Shown here: positions 57,413 to 64,000 of the stretch, piece after piece
How positions within the stretch are numbered: the first letter of the stretch is position 1
Layout: each line of letters begins with the position of its first letter
The notes under the pieces: model-generated
Database searches by the model: none
Seen by the model: only the letters and a program-made list of their open reading frames with translations
Told to the model about the DNA's origin: nothing
Translations under genes and position numbers: made by a program
Source: Corinectria fuckeliana
Taxonomy: Eukaryota > Ascomycota > Sordariomycetes > Hypocreales > Nectriaceae
Assembly: GCA_019137255.1 (NCBI GenBank)
Contig: WPDH01000087.1
Coordinates: 62,001 to 126,000 of the forward strand
Length of the DNA stretch: 64,000 bases
Reading direction: 5' to 3'

Positions 57413-59955
57413 AGAGCTTTGTTTGCCAAGTTTTTGCTCTCCGCCTGATGTCGTCCCGTTGCAGCAGACGACGACTTTGGCTAAATCCGTCGGGTTGCGG
57501 CCGGATTTTCTTTTTTTGGTAGGCCCGTAGCCCGCGCCAAAGTCAGCCGCGGGCGGCGTGGCAGCCGCTAAGCTGGCACCAACAAGCCGCCATTCTCAGA
57601 GTTAGCTTGGGGTTACTTTTACGAATACATGGCTTTTATTAGTGCTCATTCTGGACTTTTCCCAATGGCATTTTCCACTGGGTGCCAACTGGGGGGTTTC
57701 TCGGCGGAGGCTCCCTGGGTGTACTCCCCGGGTGCTTGGGTTGCCCGTGGTTCTCAGGCATCCGAGGCTTCGCCTTACACAACGGAGCATGGAGAATCCC
57801 CCCCCTGTATCGACCATCGCCGTAAGATCTCGTACGAAGTAGATCACTCTCAGGATCCATTAATGCTGTTCACAACCGAACCCTTGAAACCGCAGTCGTG
57901 CCTGGCTAGGTAACTAAAAGCTGGTCTGGCGAGCGCCTATCTACGTCTCCGGGCGCCCCTCGTAAACCTTCGGATCTAAGCTCTCCATAGTGCCCGGCCG
58001 CCCTGCGTAGCCCCTGCAGCGCTCGGGACTGGCCCTGTAATCTAGTGCTCTGGCTATAGAGCCTCCCCTTTTTAGTGCCCGTGCCCGGGCCCCTTCCGCA
58101 CACTCATAGTGCTCTGGGGCTCTCCCGCCCTTATCCCGGCCTGGAACAGCGTAATGCCGTAAGCTGCTCCTCGCGTCTCCTCATCCACCAACCCCACGCC
58201 CCTAGACGACTTCCCGTTAACCTTGTCTCGCCACTCAATGCCTCAGAGTCAAGGGAGTGAGGGAGGGGCGATGTTTTCTTTTCCCTCATTGCAGCTCAAT
58301 CCTATCACTTGTCATTTGCCCCTCGCGTCGCTGATGCACTCTGTCCTCTCGCCCTGCAGTCGCGTTTGACTCATGGTCCCTCTCCATGAGTTCCCCCCCC
58401 CAGTCTATTTCGCGTTAACTGATAGGTAATCTATCAAATTCGTTCATCCCTGGACTCAAATGATCTCCCCTCGGGGGGCAATAGCCGGACAGACTAGAAA
58501 CGCAGATGGAACGTGGGAACCATGCTGCAGTGCAAACGCAAAACCGTACAGCACGCGGGCGATGACGATGAACGAATAAACCATCCACCCTGGAAGGATG
58601 GCAAGATGGCTGCCATGTGACAACGCACGCCTTTCTTTGCCAGACAGTAAGCGTCGTGCCCACCACCAAGGCTAATGGCGTAATGCATGCCAGGGAATCC
58701 GTCCCCGAGCCTAACAACCACGCGCCTCTCATACCGGTCGCCGCTTCTGACCATGGCTGGTTGGACTGACATTGTCCTACTGTCCGTCTGACCATGTATT
58801 GGTCCTTCATTGACCTCGTTGCTAGCCATGTTCGGCTTTATCAGAAGGTCTCGAATGCCACCGATCGTTACGATAGAACCCAAAGCTCCCCTCCATGCCT
58901 GTCTCGTTTCAGCCATGGCAGCCATGGCCAACACGGTCAAGCGGATCAGCCTGAAGCTTGACCACACTCTGATCCGAGGTGCAAAGGGCTCAATCTCGAT
59001 GGTCGATGATGAGAGACCCTCTGATGGATGCTGATGGATGTCTGAACCTGGAACCATCCGATTCCCTCATTAAACCACCCGCAGCTCGCGTCTCCCTCAG
59101 CGAACACTGGCCCGTGTTACCTGGGCTAGTGTACGTAGAAGGAGTACTGCGTACGCATGTTCTACATAAGGGGCGAATCCTCTCTCCCTTGGCGGTGCGG
59201 CCAACACCATCTTGGCACGGCTTTAAGAGCCCCGCTGTCTGTGCCCTTGCTGGAGTTGTGTCCCAGTGGAGACATCATGAAAGCTTCATGACAGCTTCTT
59301 GTGCAGTCTGCTTTGGCAACCGCTTCAGTTCTCATCACAAGGAGTCATTGACAATTGATCAATGGACCTGGCTCCTTTCTCCCCCCTCCCCTTTACACAA
59401 TAACCACAGTCTTACAAACTTCCAGTCGAAAATACCCATTGAGACCTGCTGAAGCCAAACGACCCTTGTTAGTTGGGACTGGGAGCCATTTTACATTTGG
59501 TAACCTACCACTGTACTTCGTACTTTTTGCTTTTTCGTGATGCAACCATCTCCTCCCCGGGAACGCCACACAACTTCTCACCTCATTCCTCTTGCAAGGG
59601 CGCCGTTAGTTACATTAAGTTATGTGCTCTGGCCTCCCTCCGTATCACGGCCTCTGGAACATGTGCGACAGACCCCACCCATGTCTTGCCCAGCGCCGGC
59701 CCATCGTTTCTCATTTTCGCGACCCTCGAAGTTCTATGGTTGCGCCGCATACGCAGTCTCCCTTGAGTTTCTGAGATCTGCCTTCTTTTGCCCTTAGTGT
59801 CCACTCTCAGATCCACCCCGTCAACGCCTGTCGGACCTCGTGGTCGAGTTCCAGACCCCGTCATATAACTCCAGTCATGCCCTACGGGTTGTGAGTGGCA
59901 TCCCAAGCCCGACTTGTCTTGACATTTCTCGAGTTTGTCTCCCATAACAGCCTCC
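57413..59955. other. Gene-free region, GC-rich then mixed
   Basis: No supported gene in about 2.5 kb. 57900-58200 is GC-rich with repeated GTGCTCTGG/GTGCCCG words and may be an old repeat remnant. A 187-codon minus-strand frame (59057-58494) has no recognisable features. The last several hundred bases are pyrimidine-rich on the plus strand, as expected of the promoter and 5' leader of the gene at 59956. Confidence 0.5.
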
Positions 59956-62058
59956 ATGTCATTCCTCGGTCCGAGGATTCCTGTGACCATCCACTTACAC
60001 AGACAAGACCCGAGTACCAGGCGCGAGACTGCTCGGACAAGGTCAGCCCCGCCTCTATCAAAACGACGATCTGTCTCGAGCATGAAGGACTTGCTGCCGC
60101 TGTCCCTACCAAAGCCCCGTTCAAGCACACGCCGTCGCATTCCTGCTGAGCAAGCCATGCACGACGAAGTCGACCAATGCCTCCCCGAGTTCCTGGCCAG
60201 GGATTTGGAGATGTCGAGTGCCGTATTTGCAGCCAAGAACATGACCGCCGGTAGCCCATCGACGGCTCTGGTCTACGATGAGCAGAGCAAGCAACGAACC
60301 ATGTCTTGCCCCGGACGAATACTCACATCGCCCTACCAAACGGCTTCTGTCCGATTCCAACCCCTCGGCGCAATTGAAGAGCGCGATTCGGTTGTGTCCT
60401 TCACTGAGCATCGAGGATATGGGACGGAAGGGTTCTCCGATACAGACTCACTTTCTGGGACCGACTCATCTGTCCTTGAGGGTCCTTCGATCTCACTTCG
60501 CCAACAGTCTATCGTTACAGCCGCTACGTCCCTTGCCTCTGCTAGTGGCAGCGCCCCGTCGCCGAAGTCTCTTCTGTCGCGCCAGCTTTTTCGGGAACAT
60601 AGCTGGATAGACGCTGAGTCTGACGACGAGATGGATAAAGAGGAAGAAGTCATTCTGAGCCAGCCTCTTGTTCTGTCCCCGCGATCGCCCACGCCACCAA
60701 ACACAGACGCAGCTTTCGACAGCATCGGGAGCATCCAGGAGCTTGCCAGATCTAGGACGCCTCCCCACCACATGGCTGCTTCCGCCAGTGGTTCTCCTTC
60801 AAGAAAGCTTTTGGTGAGATCAGTCAAGGTCCCACCACGAAGAGCCTCTTTGGCCTGCACAACAACCTGCCTAGACTCACATTCGAGATCACAATCGTCA
60901 TCTCCCTGCCCAGAGCCAATTGTGTCTTCGCGGAAGCGTCATCGGACCTTTCAACACACCCAACACAATCGATACTTGCCCCAGGATGAGACCGAACAGT
61001 CCATCAGTGACGCCCCTGTGCCCCGTTACAGAAACGATTTCGATTTGGATCCTCTGGAATGTGATGAAGACAGCATCTTCGAGGTTGATCTTCCACCATG
61101 GCCTCGACCGAGCACAGTGTACATCCAGCCAACTCCTCCGCCATCACCACTGCCAACCGTGCAGGCGTGGCTAGATGGCTCCAATCCCCCATTCCGTCCC
61201 CAAGGACCTGTCGACGACCTAGCGAAAGCAGTCCCGCTACCGCCTGATGTTATGGAAACCTTGAGGGTGTCTATTGCCTGCTTCCCAGAGACCATGCTCC
61301 TCTCCTCTAGTCTCACCATTGAGACTATCCGGACATACTCGAAGAAGCTCCGACATCCATCAGCCGACCTCTGGAGAGACTCGCTGCGAGGCCTCACGCC
61401 GCAAGCTCCACGAAGATCCCGGTGGAAAAAAGTGGTATGGGGTGGCCGCAACTCTATCTCGGCGCGACTGCACCGAAACCACCAAGAGGATGACAGTATT
61501 GAAGTGACTACAACTCTCGAGGTGATGACATCCCCGAGTCCATGGGCGCCACTGAGACATGTTTTCGGCTCCTGCTCGGACTACATCTGCGACGCTCTAT
61601 ATGCGCACATGGTCGCATACAACTACATCTCCCGCGTGCCTCGCAGCCAGTCACAGTTGTCGCACCGGTCCTCAACGGTGAGTTCCAGAAAGTCGCAGAA
61701 GGAAAACATCCCCAAGAAGGCCGCGTCTCTGCTCGGACTCGACGCTTCGCAGCACCATGTACCCAGCGTCGGGCGGATCACCAAGAAGCTCAGCACCCCT
61801 CTGAGCTCCTGGGGCTTCGGCAAGGACGAGATGGCGCTCGTCGGCGGCTCGTCCTCGGCGGCGCAGGACAACACCACGCGGAATATCGAGGCCGGCCTGC
61901 TGCGTTGCATTATGCGATTGATTGGCACGGCGAGGATGATGGCCGAGGAGGGCGGCGGAGAGGAGAGGCTGATGGAGATGGAGCCGCAGGAGTCGGACAT
62001 GATTCTCGTGCGGAGCTTATGTGAGATTGTGAGGATTTCAGAGGAGGCAGCCTTGTAA
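59956..62058 (+). CDS. Ser/Pro-rich protein of unknown function
   Basis: Single exon from the ATG at 59956 (MSFLGPRIPVTIHLHRQDPS), 700 residues; the open frame extends a little further upstream only to a TTG. I do not recognise a family. Residues 1-110 are basic, then a long Ser/Thr/Pro-rich disordered part with acidic patches (AESDDEMDKEEEVILS, PLECDEDSIFEVDLPPWPRP). The C-terminal 260 residues look folded: LPPDVMETLRVSIACFPETM, LTIETIRTYSKKLR, PWAPLRHVFGSCSDYICDAL, and a helical end (RNIEAGLLRCIMRLIGTARM, SLCEIVRISEEAAL). The composition resembles regulatory or cytoskeletal scaffold proteins of filamentous ascomycetes. The long intact frame with normal codon use supports a real gene. Confidence 0.82.
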   Translation: MSFLGPRIPVTIHLHRQDPSTRRETARTRSAPPLSKRRSVSSMKDLLPLSLPKPRSSTRRRIPAEQAMHDEVDQCLPEFLARDLEMSSAVFAAKNMTAGSPSTALVYDEQSKQRTMSCPGRILTSPYQTASVRFQPLGAIEERDSVVSFTEHRGYGTEGFSDTDSLSGTDSSVLEGPSISLRQQSIVTAATSLASASGSAPSPKSLLSRQLFREHSWIDAESDDEMDKEEEVILSQPLVLSPRSPTPPNTDAAFDSIGSIQELARSRTPPHHMAASASGSPSRKLLVRSVKVPPRRASLACTTTCLDSHSRSQSSSPCPEPIVSSRKRHRTFQHTQHNRYLPQDETEQSISDAPVPRYRNDFDLDPLECDEDSIFEVDLPPWPRPSTVYIQPTPPPSPLPTVQAWLDGSNPPFRPQGPVDDLAKAVPLPPDVMETLRVSIACFPETMLLSSSLTIETIRTYSKKLRHPSADLWRDSLRGLTPQAPRRSRWKKVVWGGRNSISARLHRNHQEDDSIEVTTTLEVMTSPSPWAPLRHVFGSCSDYICDALYAHMVAYNYISRVPRSQSQLSHRSSTVSSRKSQKENIPKKAASLLGLDASQHHVPSVGRITKKLSTPLSSWGFGKDEMALVGGSSSAAQDNTTRNIEAGLLRCIMRLIGTARMMAEEGGGEERLMEMEPQESDMILVRSLCEIVRISEEAAL

Positions 62059-62662
62059 AGGTCTTAAGGAGGGAATGTTGAAGCATTATGTGCAACGGTC
62101 TAGTTATAGGGGGTAGTACCGTGTTATTATTTCCTTCGGTGTTACCTGGAACGGCGGTCGTGTGGTTGAATACCCTCATTGGCAACTATAGGCTCCTTGA
62201 GTCGGTTCAAGGCTTTTGGCTTAGTGTAGTAATGCCGACTCTTGATATACGGTCGTTTCTCATGCTCATTCTCATTCACATTCGCAGAACTGCCGCTCAT
62301 TTGCGTCCCCAGTGCCATACCCCCCCAAAGCAGACACTGGGATCTCTTGACGCTGTACCAAGATTCCACAGCAGCCCTCGTGCGAAGAAAGGCATTATTG
62401 TGGCATCGGGTCCGGAGGGAAAACGCTCGCCGGGTTGGCTTCGCTTGGCAAGCCAAATGGCGATTATCGTACTGAGATGGCCGCGAAGAGAGATGTAGAT
62501 GGTTTACCCCTTTTTGGAACACTCTTCTTCTAATGTGGCTTCTTCCAGCATGTTATCGTTCAGTATATCTATGTCCTCTTGGAGTATGCTTCCTTCCGCT
62601 TTGCTTTCTTTGGGTATATCCCCCGCTAGTATGAATATGTATAGACATGCTCTCACCTCCCG
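62059..62662. other. Intergenic, convergent gene ends
   Basis: About 600 bp of 3' flanks. No gene seen. Confidence 0.6.
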
Positions 62663-64000
62663 TTACACATTCAGGGGCCCCTTATCGTCTCCAAACAGCT
62701 CGTCGTACCACTTCTCGGCCCCGTCCTTCTTCTGGCAGACGCCTTCCCACTCGATGGGCGTGAACTGGCCCCCCCGCGCCCGCGCTGGCTCAAACACTCT
62801 CACTGCCTTGCGCTGCCGGTCCTCGCGCGGCGCCCAGTACGTGAGCGTGACGCCGTCCTCGATCCCGACCCTCGCCAGCGGCGCGACGTCGTCCTTGTCC
62901 TCGCCCGCCCGCAGGCGCTGCGTCACGAGCGCCCGCAGCTGTGCGTGGTACCACGTCCGGTCCCACCAGTGCTTCAGGCGCCACGGCTTCAGTCCCCCGA
63001 CGTACGCGTTGTGGTGGATGCCCACGGGCGTCGTGCCGAAGAAGAAGTCCGTGTACAGCGGCTGCTCGCCCCAGTTCGTCGTCGCGTCGTCGGCCAGCTC
63101 CGGCGGGATCCCGTGGACGCGCGCGGCGTCGCCCGGCATGCCGGCCTTGCGGGATTCCTTCTCCACTGCGGCCGCGTCGCCCGTCTTGACGAAGGAGCCG
63201 TCTTTCTCGGCGGAGCACGTTGGCGGGATCGTGGTGAAGTTGTAGTCGAGGCCGATGCGGAACTCGAACCGGCGTCCCTCAAGAGCGGCCACGGCAATGC
63301 GCCGCACGTCAGGATCCAGCGCCGCCAGCTCGTTCCGTGCGACCTTGCCGTCCCACGACGACCCGAGGCGCCTCACCCACCCGCGCCACATCTCCTGGTC
63401 GCCGATGACCTCGGCGAGCAGCGCCTGGTCGCTCCACAGCTGGCGGCCGTCCTTGGCGACGCGGTCGACCTTCTCCTTGCAGCGGCGCAGCGCGTGGCGC
63501 AGACCGCCCAGAGTGCCCATGACCATGCCGCTGTTAACGCATCGCGGGCGCACCTTGCTGTACTTGCGCGCCGGGTCGAGGGAGAAGAAGGGCACGGCGT
63601 CGGTAGCCGCGCCGTACATGTCGGGCGGCATGGGCGATTCCGGCCAGTGCTCGTAGTGCGGGTCGGAGCCCGAGGAGCGGTCCGGGAAGCAGTCCTTGGC
63701 GGCCGTGACGACGATGTCCTGGCGGGGGGGCGGCACGGGGAAGGCGGCGGTCGAGGTCGAGCTCGAGGTCTGGTTGAGGTTGGCCCAAGTCCTGCGGTTG
63801 CGCTCGTCGGCTTCGCGGTTGAGTTGGTGGTAGCGTTGGATTAGGACGGAGGGCGGCAGCTGGAACCAGACGTCGTAGGCGTCGACCAGTACAGCAAGAT
63901 CGTCCTCGCTCACATCGTCGTCGTCGTCGTTGGCAGCGCCGTCCAGCAGCGCCTCAATGCCGCCCAGCAGGCTCTCGAGCTTGGCGATGTGGCTGCCGGC
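62663..64000 (-). CDS. Glycosyltransferase-like protein, C-terminal part (N-terminus beyond the window)
   Basis: The frame is open from the right edge to a stop at 62663 (about 445 codons). The first ATG inside the window is not near a plausible N-terminus, so the gene continues past 64000. Features: an Asp-rich segment (NDDDDDVSEDDL) directly before LAVLVDAYDVWFQLPPSVLI, whose D-A-Y-D-V core resembles the metal-binding DxD region of nucleotide-sugar transferases such as the lysyl-hydroxylase-type glycosyltransferase domain. Further on: KDCFPD, CVNSGMVMGTLGGLRHAL (a typical substrate-site CxNSGxxxG stretch) and DDQ-like GDQEMWRGWV. Other stretches include GIHHNAYVGGLKPWRLKHWW. I infer a Golgi or secretory glycosyltransferase of a filamentous-fungal family. 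Substrate unknown. Confidence 0.72.
   Translation of the reverse strand, partial: AGSHIAKLESLLGGIEALLDGAANDDDDDVSEDDLAVLVDAYDVWFQLPPSVLIQRYHQLNREADERNRRTWANLNQTSSSTSTAAFPVPPPRQDIVVTAAKDCFPDRSSGSDPHYEHWPESPMPPDMYGAATDAVPFFSLDPARKYSKVRPRCVNSGMVMGTLGGLRHALRRCKEKVDRVAKDGRQLWSDQALLAEVIGDQEMWRGWVRRLGSSWDGKVARNELAALDPDVRRIAVAALEGRRFEFRIGLDYNFTTIPPTCSAEKDGSFVKTGDAAAVEKESRKAGMPGDAARVHGIPPELADDATTNWGEQPLYTDFFFGTTPVGIHHNAYVGGLKPWRLKHWWDRTWYHAQLRALVTQRLRAGEDKDDVAPLARVGIEDGVTLTYWAPREDRQRKAVRVFEPARARGGQFTPIEWEGVCQKKDGAEKWYDELFGDDKGPLNV

Noticed and set aside
58494..59057. 187-codon minus-strand frame in the 57.4-60 kb gap
   Set aside because: No domain, no splice or start context, composition unlike neighbouring proteins.

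Overview
The window is nuclear DNA of a filamentous ascomycete (Pezizomycotina, most likely a sordariomycete). The evidence is single-copy eukaryotic housekeeping genes (ERG13, LYS9, PEX20, SEC13, EMC1, ISD11, IPI3), short GT-AG introns with CTAAC/CTGAC-type branch sites, an intron-bearing tRNA-Ser, and AT-saturated, stop-riddled transposons that look like products of repeat-induced point mutation (RIP). I cannot name the species.

Layout. 1-473: first exons of HMG-CoA synthase (ERG13, minus strand, running off the left edge). 0.5-4.3 kb: long noncoding stretch with a poly-G run containing two N bases. 4.3-6.4 kb: BCS1-like AAA ATPase. 8.65-10.28 kb: saccharopine reductase (LYS9, five exons). 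10.9-11.7 kb: small low-complexity protein. 11.7-16.8 kb: gene-poor. 16.8-19.1 kb: single-pass membrane protein. 20.5-23.4 kb: divergent PEX20 / SEC13 pair. 24.0-25.6 kb: secreted, probably GPI-anchored sorbosone/pyranose-dehydrogenase-like protein. 26.5-30 kb: decayed coding sequence with in-frame CAR-to-TAR-type stops. 30.2-42.4 kb: secreted L-amino-acid oxidase, a monocarboxylate-transporter-like MFS protein, EMC1 and an amino-acid permease. 42.76 kb: tRNA-Ser(UGA). 43.4-44.6 kb: multi-span membrane protein. 44.8-47.6 kb: long acidic repeat protein. 48.4-49.0 kb: ISD11. 49.3-51.1 kb: RIP-degraded Fot1/pogo-like element. 52.7-54.1 kb: IPI3. 54.7-57.4 kb: second RIP-degraded TIR element with an 8-bp target duplication. 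60.0-62.1 kb: uncharacterised Ser/Pro-rich protein. 62.7-64.0 kb: glycosyltransferase-like protein running off the right edge.

Most genes are independent core functions: sterol and lysine synthesis, peroxisomal import, COPII/nuclear pore, ER membrane insertion, Fe-S assembly, ribosome maturation. The one plausible functional neighbourhood is amino-acid use: extracellular oxidase, monocarboxylate-type carrier and amino-acid permease within about 12 kb. I found no biosynthetic cluster, CRISPR array or clearly new system. The most distinctive features are the two precisely bounded RIP-mutated elements around IPI3, the stop-interrupted gene near 27 kb, and the acidic repeat protein. Splice structures were assembled by hand from splice signals and reading frame and have not been tested against transcripts.
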